From assembly GCA_045599005.1 (NCBI GenBank), contig JAZRVF010000020.1:62001-126000 (forward strand): a stretch of 64,000 bases of DNA, given 5' to 3'. Source of the DNA: Treponema_I sp045599005 (GTDB lineage: Bacteria > Spirochaetota > Spirochaetia > Treponematales > Treponemataceae). The notes beneath the pieces were generated by a model that worked only from the letters and a program-made list of their open reading frames with translations, searched no databases and was not told where the DNA came from. The position numbers were made by a program, and so were the translations under genes. This document shows, piece after piece, positions 17,648 through 25,729 of the stretch (its first letter is position 1; the number at the start of each line of letters is the position of its first letter).

Positions 17648-18421
17648 ATGAAAAAAGCATTACTCGTTCTGGTTGCACTCCTCATGGTTGCAACATTGTT
17701 TGCAGGTGGCAAGAAAGAAGCCGTGACAATCAATTCTCCCGCAGATCTGGCCGGCAAAAAAATCGGTGTTCAGGCTGGAACTACCGGTGAAACCTTTGTT
17801 GAAGAAGAATACCCCACTGCAAAAGTTTCTTCATTCAAAAGCGGAATGGATGCTGCATTGGACCTTAAAAACGGAGCAATCGACCTGGTTGTTCTGGATG
17901 AGATGCCTGCAAAATCAATCGTAGCAGGAAACCCTGATCTTAAGATCATCGATTTTGACCTTGCGATCGAAGAATATGCAATCGCTGTAAAAAAAGGCAA
18001 CAAAGAACTGCTGGATTCAATCAATGCAACAATCGCAAAAATGCGCAAAAACGGTGATTACGAAGCACTGATCAACGCATTCATGCCTGTTGACGGAAAA
18101 ATCACAATCCCCGCAAGCAAAACACTCAGTGGAAGCAAAACACTCAAATTGGGAACAAACGCTGCATTCAAACCTTTTGAATATGTAGAAGGCGCAGAAA
18201 TCGTCGGGTTCGATATCTCAATGGGACAGTACATTGCAGAAGATTTCGGAACAAAGCTTGAGATCGTTGACATTGACTTCGGTGCACTTATTGCAGCACT
18301 TCAGTCAGAAACAATCGACTTTATTGCAGCAGGAATGTCTGTGACAGAAGAACGCAAAAAGAACGTGGACTTCTCAGACGCATATTATGCATCAAAACAG
18401 GTGATTATCGTACGCAAATAA
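17648..18421 (+). CDS. Amino-acid-binding protein (SBP family 3), circularly permuted
   Basis: An exported solute-binding protein of 257 aa with a signal peptide MKKALLVLVALLMVATLFAG and no lipobox Cys (AGGKKE). The domain order is swapped. Residues about 30-148 are what is normally the second half of an SBP_bac_3 protein (DLAGKKIGVQAGTTGE, LDLKNGAIDLVVLDE, EEYAIAVKKGN, MRKNGDYEALI). Residues about 165-257 are what is normally the first half (LKLGTNAAFKPFEYV, IVGFDISMGQYIAEDFG, AAGMSVTEERKKNVDFSDAYY, ending QVIIVRK). The ligand-binding residues R236 and D84 are kept. No permease or ATPase gene lies nearby, so it is an orphan. Very regular codon use and a strong SD (GGAGG) suggest high expression. 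Confidence 0.9.
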   Translation: MKKALLVLVALLMVATLFAGGKKEAVTINSPADLAGKKIGVQAGTTGETFVEEEYPTAKVSSFKSGMDAALDLKNGAIDLVVLDEMPAKSIVAGNPDLKIIDFDLAIEEYAIAVKKGNKELLDSINATIAKMRKNGDYEALINAFMPVDGKITIPASKTLSGSKTLKLGTNAAFKPFEYVEGAEIVGFDISMGQYIAEDFGTKLEIVDIDFGALIAALQSETIDFIAAGMSVTEERKKNVDFSDAYYASKQVIIVRK

Positions 18422-18501
18422 AAACCTGCCAGATGATTGCCGGTAAAAAGCGGTTCTCAGCGCCGGAATTCCCGGAGTGAGGGCCAGCATTACCGATCAG
18501 G

Positions 18502-18538
18502 AAGGACTGTCATTTAGAATTGACAGTCCTTTTTTTTC
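18502..18538 (+). terminator. Terminator after the binding-protein gene
   Basis: AAGGACTGTCA (18502-18512) pairs perfectly with TGACAGTCCTT (18521-18531), loop of 8 nt, followed by eight or more T. Confidence 0.9.
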
Positions 18539-18635
18539 CCTTCGGAATATTTTTTTATGAACCGAAAAAAAGTTTATTGAAATTTTGGAATAAATGAAAT
18601 AAAGTCAGTTAGTTTTTTTTGGTTGGATTTAGTAT

Positions 18636-19772
18636 ATGAAAAGAAGCCTTTTTCATATATATTTTTTCTTCTTTTTTTTGAGTCTTCTTTGTTCCGAAAA
18701 AATATATGCAAAAAATGAGTTTACCTTTACGAATATCGCTGGTGGAAATCAGGATACAATAAGCAGTAAAGATTTTTTTGACTCAAACTTTCTGACAAGC
18801 ATTGGTTTTACTTTTGCAGACCGTCTGCAGCTGGATCTGGCAGGCGATAATTTCTCTGGCCGGGTCAGGCTCACCGCATTGCCTTATTATGCAAACGGAA
18901 CATATTCGGATCTTGTTCTTAAAGGGTACGGATATTTCTATCCTGTAAAAAACTTTGGCTTTGCTTTCGGCAATTCTTTCTTCAACAAATTCGGAATGGA
19001 TGAGTTTTATTATGCTTCCGAAGATGATTATCCTGATTATGGAAAGTTTTTCAAGAATGGTCTGGGCATCATAGGTTCTGTGCCGTTCCCTGATTTATTC
19101 AGTGTTCCTGTCAGCATGAAAGTCAGTGCCGGAATTGACATAGGCAGTGACAATCATCCTGTGACCGCCATCGGCTTCAATGCGGCGTGGGAGTTTATGT
19201 TCGGAAAACTCTTCGGAATAGGCGGAACAGTCTCAAACATTGCGGAAAAAGATCCTGTCAGTGTGGCAGTGGGAATCGGTTTTTTTGGCGTTGACAGACT
19301 GAAACTGAACGCCGGTTATGTTTATAACATGACAGAAACTGATTTCCTTCCCAAAAAAGCAAAAGATGTGATATTCCTGTCAGGCGGTTACTCATTTAAA
19401 AAACTGGATTTCAGCGTTTATGCAGACTTCATGACTTCTGTCAATGATAAATATGTTTCCGGAAAAGACAGGGTTGAAATCAGAGGTTACGCTCCCTATG
19501 CTTTTTCCGGAAGGTTCGATTATGTGGGATTTTCTGATATGACATTGACCCTTAAATTCAGAATGTCCAGTTATATCGGAAGAAAAAATCAGGGAACATA
19601 TGAAATCTTCCCTTCAGTTGAGTACAAGATCAATAAAAATATGACGTTGGACGGAGGACTCAGAATAACTTTAAGAGAGAATTTCAAAGCCACACCGGAG
19701 TTTGTTATTCCTGAAATAATCAATCCTAATATCAGCATTCCGGTCACATTCAGATTTAAGTATGGCAATTGA
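18636..19772 (+). CDS. Exported beta-barrel-like protein, first gene of the VTC/CotH operon
   Basis: Not a family I recognise. The 378-aa product has a long Phe-rich signal peptide (hydrophobic run about residues 6-20, likely cleavage after EKIYA). The mature protein is built of short alternating strands rich in Gly, Tyr and Phe (LVLKGYGYFYPVKNFGFAFGN, VIFLSGGYSFKKLDFSVYAD), ends in amphipathic strands (ISIPVTFRFKYGN) and has no helical membrane segment. This fits an outer-membrane beta-barrel. Its stop lies 11 bp inside the VTC-domain gene, so the two are translationally coupled. TAGTAT directly abuts the ATG; no SD is visible, so the exact start is uncertain. Confidence 0.7.
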   Translation: MKRSLFHIYFFFFFLSLLCSEKIYAKNEFTFTNIAGGNQDTISSKDFFDSNFLTSIGFTFADRLQLDLAGDNFSGRVRLTALPYYANGTYSDLVLKGYGYFYPVKNFGFAFGNSFFNKFGMDEFYYASEDDYPDYGKFFKNGLGIIGSVPFPDLFSVPVSMKVSAGIDIGSDNHPVTAIGFNAAWEFMFGKLFGIGGTVSNIAEKDPVSVAVGIGFFGVDRLKLNAGYVYNMTETDFLPKKAKDVIFLSGGYSFKKLDFSVYADFMTSVNDKYVSGKDRVEIRGYAPYAFSGRFDYVGFSDMTLTLKFRMSSYIGRKNQGTYEIFPSVEYKINKNMTLDGGLRITLRENFKATPEFVIPEIINPNISIPVTFRFKYGN

Positions 19773-20475
19773 GGTTTTTAATCGGCGGGAGATCAAATAT
19801 CTGATTTCGCAGGCCCAGTTTGAAAAAATGTTCCAGGAAGCAAAAAAACATATGAATTCTGACAGGTTCAATCTTGATGACAGAACCTACAGCATCCACA
19901 ATGTTTATTTTGACACTGACAATGATTTTTTTATCCGGACTTCTTTGGAAAAACCGGTGTACAAGCATAAAATCCGTTTGAGAAGTTATGGAAAAGTTGC
20001 GGATAATGGATCTGTTTTTCTGGAGATCAAGAAAAAATATAAAGGGATTGTGAACAAGCGGAGAGCATCTGTTTATCTGAATTCTGTCACAGAATATGTT
20101 GAGAAGGGAATTACTCCGGCGGATAAGAATCTGAACAGACAGGTCTTTAACGAGATTGACTATATATTTAAAACTTATCCGGGATTGAGACCGAAAGTTT
20201 TTATCTCTTATGACAGGTTTGCGTTTTTTGAAAAGGGAAACAAGGATTTCAGGCTGACATTTGACACGAATATCCGGACAAGACGGAAAGATCTGCGGCT
20301 TGATATTGATTCCTATGGAAATCTGTTGTTGGATGAAGGCTGCTGGATAATGGAAGCAAAGGCCTTTAACGCTTTTCCGCTCTGGTTTGCGAAATGCCTG
20401 TCGGAAAATAACATATACAGCACTTCTTTTTCCAAATACGGAAAAGAGTATTTAAAAATGATCGGAACAGACTGA
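19762..20475 (+). CDS. VTC-domain polyphosphate polymerase-like protein
   Basis: A 237-aa cytoplasmic triphosphate-tunnel protein of the VTC family, related to the catalytic domain of yeast Vtc4, which makes inorganic polyphosphate from ATP. The tunnel's basic and acidic residues are kept in order: REIKY (K12), KHKIRLRSYG (K70, R72, R74), EIKKKY (E88, K90), YDRFAF (R152), FDTNIR (R172), IMEAK (E198, K200) and SFSKYGKEY (K225, K228). It therefore looks catalytically competent. It has no membrane segment; the next gene encodes a small membrane protein that could play the Vtc1 role. Overlaps the preceding gene by 11 bp. Confidence 0.85.
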   Translation: MAIEVFNRREIKYLISQAQFEKMFQEAKKHMNSDRFNLDDRTYSIHNVYFDTDNDFFIRTSLEKPVYKHKIRLRSYGKVADNGSVFLEIKKKYKGIVNKRRASVYLNSVTEYVEKGITPADKNLNRQVFNEIDYIFKTYPGLRPKVFISYDRFAFFEKGNKDFRLTFDTNIRTRRKDLRLDIDSYGNLLLDEGCWIMEAKAFNAFPLWFAKCLSENNIYSTSFSKYGKEYLKMIGTD

Positions 20476-20496
20476 ATTTACAGAGGAGACGTGACA

Positions 20497-21165
20497 ATGA
20501 ACTTTTTGAACTTTGATGCAGATTTACTTGGCATCCTTATGAATATTGGTGTTTCAATCATTCTTGGAGCGGTGGTTTCTCTCAGCTATGTGCTCAGCAA
20601 TACGGCAAAGTCTGTGTCCCGGAATTTTGCACTTACAGTTTTTACAGTGCCTGTGATTGTAAGTATCATAATTCCGCTGATCGGTTCAGACATTGCAAGG
20701 GCTCTTTCTTTAGGCGGAGTTTTTGCACTTGTAAGATTCAGGAGTATTCCGGGCGATTCAAAGGACATTCTGTATGTCTTCTTTGCAATGGCAGTAGGTC
20801 TTGCAGTTGGAATACACTTCTATGTTGTTTCCGCCCTTCTGACTCTTGTGGTCGCTGTGATTTTTGTGGTCGCGAAATTCCTGTTCAGAAAGGAGGATAC
20901 AGGACGTAGATTCTCATTGAAGATAACGGTTCCTGAAGACATGAATTTCTACAATGCCTTTGATGACATTTTTCAGAAGTATTGCAATGCATATCAGATG
21001 AGAGGTGTAAAATCATCGAACATGGGAACAGTCTTTATCCTGAAATATTCTGTTGAGATTAAAGATCCGTCCCAGACAAAGGCATTTATTGACGAAATCA
21101 GATGCAGAAACGGAAATCTGAATATTATCTTTTCAATTGCAGAGGAAAGGAATGAAACTCTGTAA
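20497..21165 (+). CDS. DUF4956 membrane protein
   Basis: A 222-aa protein with four or so hydrophobic helices in the first 135 residues (about 11-31, 45-66, 86-105, 108-130) and a cytoplasmic alpha/beta domain after residue 140. The signature ALSLGGVFALVRFRSIPGDSKDILYVFFAMAVGLAVG is the DUF4956 core; FRSIP and PGDSKD are its conserved polar loop. By family knowledge DUF4956 genes commonly sit next to VTC-domain and CotH genes, as here, but the biochemical role is unknown. The ATG at 20497 is chosen over a GTG at 20491 because GAGGAG is well spaced for it. It overlaps the next gene by 14 bp. Confidence 0.88.
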   Translation: MNFLNFDADLLGILMNIGVSIILGAVVSLSYVLSNTAKSVSRNFALTVFTVPVIVSIIIPLIGSDIARALSLGGVFALVRFRSIPGDSKDILYVFFAMAVGLAVGIHFYVVSALLTLVVAVIFVVAKFLFRKEDTGRRFSLKITVPEDMNFYNAFDDIFQKYCNAYQMRGVKSSNMGTVFILKYSVEIKDPSQTKAFIDEIRCRNGNLNIIFSIAEERNETL

Positions 21166-22735
21166 GAGGGTATCTGTCAATTCTGTACTTATTTTCATTC
21201 TGTCCTTCATCCTGTTTCTGCCGCTTTCATGTGTGAACAGTTTCGGTATCGGTGGTCCGCTGTTCTATTCCTCAGATGACATTAAAATTCCAAACAGAGT
21301 TTTTTCTCTGGCTGATGATCTTTCTGAATTTCTGAAGATTGATCTGGTGTTTGAGAATGTCAGCAGAGTCGGTGTTGAATGGTTCTGTATTCCTGCCGGC
21401 AAAACTGAGAAAAAACTTGTTGAAACTCATAATCATGATGTAAGCGGACTGAATTCCCTGAAAGATTCTCTGGACATTGGATTTTATGAAAATGGAGTTT
21501 ATTTCTGCAGGGTAACTTTGAACAATGATTCATATTCCGAAGCTTTTACTTCAAACAGAGTGCCGGTGCTGGTGGACTTTGCCGGTACAGATCTGCCTGT
21601 AATTTCTCTGGAGACCAGCAAAGGACAGGAGATTCTTTCAAAAACAGACAGAATAACGGCGGATTTTCTGTTGCTGGACAGAGACTGCAGCAGACTTTCG
21701 CTCAAAGACATAAAAATCAAAGGCCGTGGAAATTCAACTTTATATCAGCGTAAACAGTCTTATACCCTGAATCTGAACGAAAGGAAATCTCTTCTGGGAA
21801 TGCCTGAAAATGACTCCTGGGTGTTGAATGCGGCCTATCTGGATAAAGCTCTCATCAGAAACAATTATGCGTCCTATCTGGGCAATTCTGTGTTCAACAG
21901 CATGCTCTGGACCCCGAATTGCAAACCCTGCGTTCTTGTTCTGAACGGACATTATCAGGGAATTTATTATCTGTTTGAACATATTAAAATCGATGAGAAC
22001 AGAGTGAATCTGTCTGCATCTTCTGACGGGGAACTTCCGTTTATATTTCAGATAGATTTCAGACGGAACGGAGATTTCAATTTTGAGACGGAAAGAGGCA
22101 CGCCTGTAACGGTAAGCAACACAAACTTTGAGGAATTCACAAAGGATAAAAAAAGATACTGCGTTGATACTGTACAAAGAATTGAGGATGTCATATATGG
22201 CGAAAAATTTGCTGATCCGGATGAAGGGTATCCCAGTGTTCTTGACAGGGATTCTTTTGTTGACTGGTATCTGATCAATGAATTCACCAGAAACACCGAT
22301 TCAAACTGGCATGCTTCCGTTTATCTGACATACAATCCTTCTGACAGGAAGATCTATATGGGCCCGATCTGGGATTTCGACCTTTCCTGCGGAAATTCCT
22401 CTGACAACAGCATTTCTGCAGTGGACGTGAAAAACAGCGGCTGGTTTGAAAGGCTGTTCATGGATCCTGCCTTTGTTGCAATGGTTAAAAACCGATGGAA
22501 TGAAAAGAAAAGCCTTCTTTTCTCATCCTTTTCCAATAAAATTGATGAACTGATTTCTTCCATTGCTGAGGATGTTGATTCCAATTTTACAAAATGGCCG
22601 ATTCTGGGATCTGGAATCTATCCTTTTACTCCGGGGTATGAATACCGTGGAGAATACACTGATGAGATTTCCTATTTAAAAAACTGGCTTCTGAAGCGAT
22701 ATGATTTCTTTGATTCTTTCATAAACTCCCTTTGA
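21152..22735 (+). CDS. CotH-family kinase lipoprotein
   Basis: A 527-aa secreted CotH protein. The N-terminus is a signal peptide ending LFLPLSC (C27), so it is probably a lipoprotein. CotH features in order: KGRGNSTLYQRKQSYTLNL (basic nucleotide-site motif), WVLNAAYLDKALIRNNYA, CVLVLNGHYQGIYYLFEHIK, NEFTRNTDSNWHASVYL, and MGPIWDFDLSCGN, whose WDFDL block is the metal-binding active-site motif. Spore-coat CotH is an atypical protein kinase; treponemes do not sporulate, so another exported target is implied. The ATG at 21152 has AGGAAAGG ahead of it. Last gene of the operon. Confidence 0.88.
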   Translation: MKLCKRVSVNSVLIFILSFILFLPLSCVNSFGIGGPLFYSSDDIKIPNRVFSLADDLSEFLKIDLVFENVSRVGVEWFCIPAGKTEKKLVETHNHDVSGLNSLKDSLDIGFYENGVYFCRVTLNNDSYSEAFTSNRVPVLVDFAGTDLPVISLETSKGQEILSKTDRITADFLLLDRDCSRLSLKDIKIKGRGNSTLYQRKQSYTLNLNERKSLLGMPENDSWVLNAAYLDKALIRNNYASYLGNSVFNSMLWTPNCKPCVLVLNGHYQGIYYLFEHIKIDENRVNLSASSDGELPFIFQIDFRRNGDFNFETERGTPVTVSNTNFEEFTKDKKRYCVDTVQRIEDVIYGEKFADPDEGYPSVLDRDSFVDWYLINEFTRNTDSNWHASVYLTYNPSDRKIYMGPIWDFDLSCGNSSDNSISAVDVKNSGWFERLFMDPAFVAMVKNRWNEKKSLLFSSFSNKIDELISSIAEDVDSNFTKWPILGSGIYPFTPGYEYRGEYTDEISYLKNWLLKRYDFFDSFINSL

Positions 22736-22775
22736 TAGGAAAGTTCAGAAACTTAGCATTCGGGTACCTTTCCTA

Positions 22776-22803
22776 TTGTCATTTTCTGTGTTTGTGGTAA
22801 ATT
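22776..22803 (+). promoter_or_regulatory. Promoter of the SASA gene, leaderless geometry
   Basis: TTGTCA (22776-22781), 16-bp spacer, TAAATT (22798-22803), then 6 nt to the ATG at 22810. No SD. Confidence 0.6.
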
Positions 22804-22809
22804 AGCCAC

Positions 22810-24843
22810 ATGAACGGTGAATTTTCAGTTTTCGGTTATTTTCAGTCTGGTATGGTTCTGCAGCAGAACAAGACCACAGCAATCTGGGGAACTGCATCCG
22901 CAGGTTCTTCTGTAAAAATTCTTTTCCGCGGGCGCGAGTACAATACAACGGCAGCAGAAGAAAACAAGTGGCGGATTTCAGTTGATGCAGGTGAGGCCTG
23001 TACCGGACAGACTCTTGAAGTTTCCTGCGGTTCCCAGAAAATCACTCTGGAAAACATAAATGTGGGTGAAGTCTGGCTCTGCTCAGGACAGTCCAACATG
23101 CAGCTGACAATGGACCGTCTGCGTTATTCATATCCAAAGGAATTCCTTCTGCCAAGAAACGAGAATCTCCGTCTTTTTACAGTTCCCGTGGTTCCAAAGA
23201 CCGAACCGGACTGCAGTTTTACCGGCGGAAGGTGGCAGACCGCATGTGCAGAGGAACTTGCAAGTTTTTCCGGAATCTCCTACTTTTTTGCAAAAAAACT
23301 GGCTGCCCGGCTTGATGTGCCTGTGGGCATAATTAATGCAAGTCAGGGCGGGTCACAGATCTGGTCATGGCTCTGTGCCGAAGACCTTGCGGATGATTCT
23401 GCCGCAGTTGAACGGATGGCTCTGTGCAGACAGCCCGGTTTTGTGCAGAATCTTGTTGACACAGCCAATAAATCAGCCATGGACTGGCGCGCTGAATGCT
23501 TTGAGAAGCAGACCGGCTCCGACAGTCCTGATCTTGACTGGCAGCCGGTGACCTTTCCCGGTTTCTTCGGACTTGTCCAGGAAAAAGGAGAACCTTGCGG
23601 CGGTGTGATCTGGTGCAGAAAGACATTTGAACTGACTCAGACCCAGGTTGACCAGCTTGAAAAAGGTACGGTACGCCTGTGGCTCAGCCGCATTACAGAC
23701 TCGGATATTGTCCAGGTGAACGGAACCGAGGTGGGCCGCACGGAATACCAGTATCCGCCCCGCCGTTATGTTGTGCCGGAAGGTGTGCTTCATGCAGGCA
23801 CAAACACGATTCTTGTACGCATTCTTCAGGACGGGCCTTCTGGTTTTGCGGAAATAAGCGAAAGCAAACCGATGGCGCTGTTCTCCTGTCCCATTGATTC
23901 GGACTGGCGTGAGATTTTTGCCGGACTGTTCAACAGTGGCTCTGAGCCAGTAAGCACTGATCCCTTTGAACTCCATGGTGGTCTCTGCATTGACCTGCGC
24001 GGTCAGTGGCTCTGCGCCGCGGGACTGAAACACCGGCTGTGTCCGCCCGGATACTTTGCCTATCTGGAACCGGCATCTCTTTACAACGGAATGCTGAATC
24101 CCATTAAAGGTGTGAGTGTTCGGGGTTTTGTCTGGTATCAGGGTGAAGCTGACGCAGACATCGGCACCGATTACACAAAAATGCTTACCCGCCTCATGGC
24201 CGCATACCGCCGCGATTTTGCTGACGACTCCGCTCCTTTTGTGGTTGCAGGTCTTCCCAACTGGCGTTTCCGAGAGAATCCTGCGGAACCGGTGTCTGTA
24301 AGCACTTGGGCAGATCTGCGTCAGATTCAGAAAACTGTTGCGGTGGAAGACAGAAACGGGGCTTATGCAAACCTTGTTGAACTTGGTGAATGGAACGATC
24401 TGCATCCCGAGAATAAAGCCACCGCGGCAGAACGGCTTGCAGATGAGGCCATGCGCATTGCTTTTGGGAAAACTGTTCCCCGTTGTCCCCGGTTTAAAAA
24501 AGCGGAAGTTTCCGGCAGCAAGATAATTGTTACTTTTGAGACTTTCGGAGGTAAGCTCAGGGCAAATCCGGCTTCTGATGCGGGTAAAGCAATGTCTGCA
24601 GGAAAACTTACAGGCTTTTCTGCACTTGTCCGCTCTGCAGAAGGTGAGAAAAAAGCTGTGGCATTGTGTGCGGAACTTTCCGGCCCTGATACAGTTGAAC
24701 TTTCCCTTCCTTCAGGAACTGATGCCGAATCTCTGCTCGCAGTCCGTTTCATGTATGCAGACAGTCCCTGCGCTCCTTCAATCCTTGGGGAAAACAGTCT
24801 GCCCGCGGAACCTTTTGTGGTGGAAGAAATCTCCGGAAACTGA
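22810..24843 (+). CDS. Sialate O-acetylesterase-type (SASA) carbohydrate esterase
   Basis: A 677-aa carbohydrate esterase of the SASA/SGNH type. Block I is VWLCSGQSNMQLTM with nucleophile S95; the GFVWYQGEADAD block follows after residue 430, and the C-terminal WNDLHPENKATAAERLA carries the catalytic Asp/His. Between the first and second blocks is a beta-sandwich insertion (about 235-350) like the sugar-binding domain of GH2 enzymes. No signal peptide is visible, so it is probably cytoplasmic. The family removes acetyl groups from sialic acid or xylan-derived sugars; with GH67 at 31428 a role on acetylated xylo-oligosaccharides is plausible but inferred. Starts without an SD. Confidence 0.88.
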   Translation: MNGEFSVFGYFQSGMVLQQNKTTAIWGTASAGSSVKILFRGREYNTTAAEENKWRISVDAGEACTGQTLEVSCGSQKITLENINVGEVWLCSGQSNMQLTMDRLRYSYPKEFLLPRNENLRLFTVPVVPKTEPDCSFTGGRWQTACAEELASFSGISYFFAKKLAARLDVPVGIINASQGGSQIWSWLCAEDLADDSAAVERMALCRQPGFVQNLVDTANKSAMDWRAECFEKQTGSDSPDLDWQPVTFPGFFGLVQEKGEPCGGVIWCRKTFELTQTQVDQLEKGTVRLWLSRITDSDIVQVNGTEVGRTEYQYPPRRYVVPEGVLHAGTNTILVRILQDGPSGFAEISESKPMALFSCPIDSDWREIFAGLFNSGSEPVSTDPFELHGGLCIDLRGQWLCAAGLKHRLCPPGYFAYLEPASLYNGMLNPIKGVSVRGFVWYQGEADADIGTDYTKMLTRLMAAYRRDFADDSAPFVVAGLPNWRFRENPAEPVSVSTWADLRQIQKTVAVEDRNGAYANLVELGEWNDLHPENKATAAERLADEAMRIAFGKTVPRCPRFKKAEVSGSKIIVTFETFGGKLRANPASDAGKAMSAGKLTGFSALVRSAEGEKKAVALCAELSGPDTVELSLPSGTDAESLLAVRFMYADSPCAPSILGENSLPAEPFVVEEISGN

Positions 24844-24887
24844 TTTGTTCACTTCGGTGCCATTGCCTCCTTTAAGGTAATGAAACT

Positions 24888-24915
24888 TTTACAAAAACCG
24901 ATTGTTATATATAAT
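24888..24915 (+). promoter_or_regulatory. Promoter of the 24966 lipoprotein gene
   Basis: TTTACA (24888-24893), 16-bp spacer, TATAAT (24910-24915). Leader of about 44 nt with AGAAGG before the ATG. Confidence 0.65.
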
Positions 24916-24965
24916 AGTAGAAAAAATCGGATTTTAATCAGCCGAAAAAAACAGAGAAGGTATCT

Positions 24966-25613
24966 ATGAAAAAATCACTTTTTGCCGCAGTTGCCGCAGC
25001 ATGTCTGCTTCTGGTTTCATGTGCTTCCACATCAGATGCGACCCTTGAAACTCATGAAGCTGATGAAAGCTTTCTGGGCGATTTTGCTCCTTTCCAGCTG
25101 GATTCCGCCATGTCGCTCAAAAAAAATATGGCCGGTGTTCTTTCTCCCTGTGAACTGGAACTTTTCTGTGTTCCACGCACAAACACAATTGAATGCTATT
25201 TCAGCACAACAATGAGCAGAAACTGTCTTATTCTGAATCATTCACAGCGTCAGACTCTCAAGCAGGGATTTGAAGCCTATCTTGCAGCTTACGAGGCAAA
25301 ACAGCTGCCGAAAGAAAGCCCTTCAAAAAAGAACGCTTTCATCACAGGAGAATGTGGTTTTGCATGGGGACTTCTCAGTCCTTCAAGCTCAACGGACACA
25401 AAATTCCGTGTGAACTATGAATATGTGAACGATCTTCCCTACTGTCTTCTGTACATTGATTCCTCCACTGCTTCAAATGATTCCTCAAACTGGTCTCCTG
25501 TCACAAAAATGTATTTCTCTCCAAGTCAGATTGAAATTCTGTTTGACGCAACCGGTGAGGAAGCCATCCAGGAGTACATAGACCAGCTGGTTTCCCAGGC
25601 CTATACTTTCTGA
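24966..25613 (+). CDS. Putative lipoprotein, unknown function
   Basis: Family not recognised. 215 aa with a lipoprotein signal MKKSLFAAVAAACLLLVSC (lipidated C19, lipobox LVSC) followed by a Ser/Thr/Asp-rich linker. The mature domain is mixed alpha/beta with no membrane helices and pairs of cysteines at positions about 59 and 65 (SPCELELFC) and 87. It has an own promoter and is followed by the ABC exporter genes about 115 bp later. Its role could be in the cell envelope; nothing more specific can be supported. Confidence 0.75.
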   Translation: MKKSLFAAVAAACLLLVSCASTSDATLETHEADESFLGDFAPFQLDSAMSLKKNMAGVLSPCELELFCVPRTNTIECYFSTTMSRNCLILNHSQRQTLKQGFEAYLAAYEAKQLPKESPSKKNAFITGECGFAWGLLSPSSSTDTKFRVNYEYVNDLPYCLLYIDSSTASNDSSNWSPVTKMYFSPSQIEILFDATGEEAIQEYIDQLVSQAYTF

Positions 25614-25729
25614 AAAAAGTCCTACTAGACTTAATTACTGAAAATGTGTTAATTGTGAGGTTGCCGCGTGTTTCGCGGTGATGACTTCACAACAACGGGG
25701 CTGTGATTCCAGCTCCTACGAGGCTTTTC

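Noticed and set aside
23473..24405. A 310-codon minus-strand frame inside the SASA gene
   Set aside because: It is a reverse-strand shadow of a well-supported coding sequence and has no recognisable domain.
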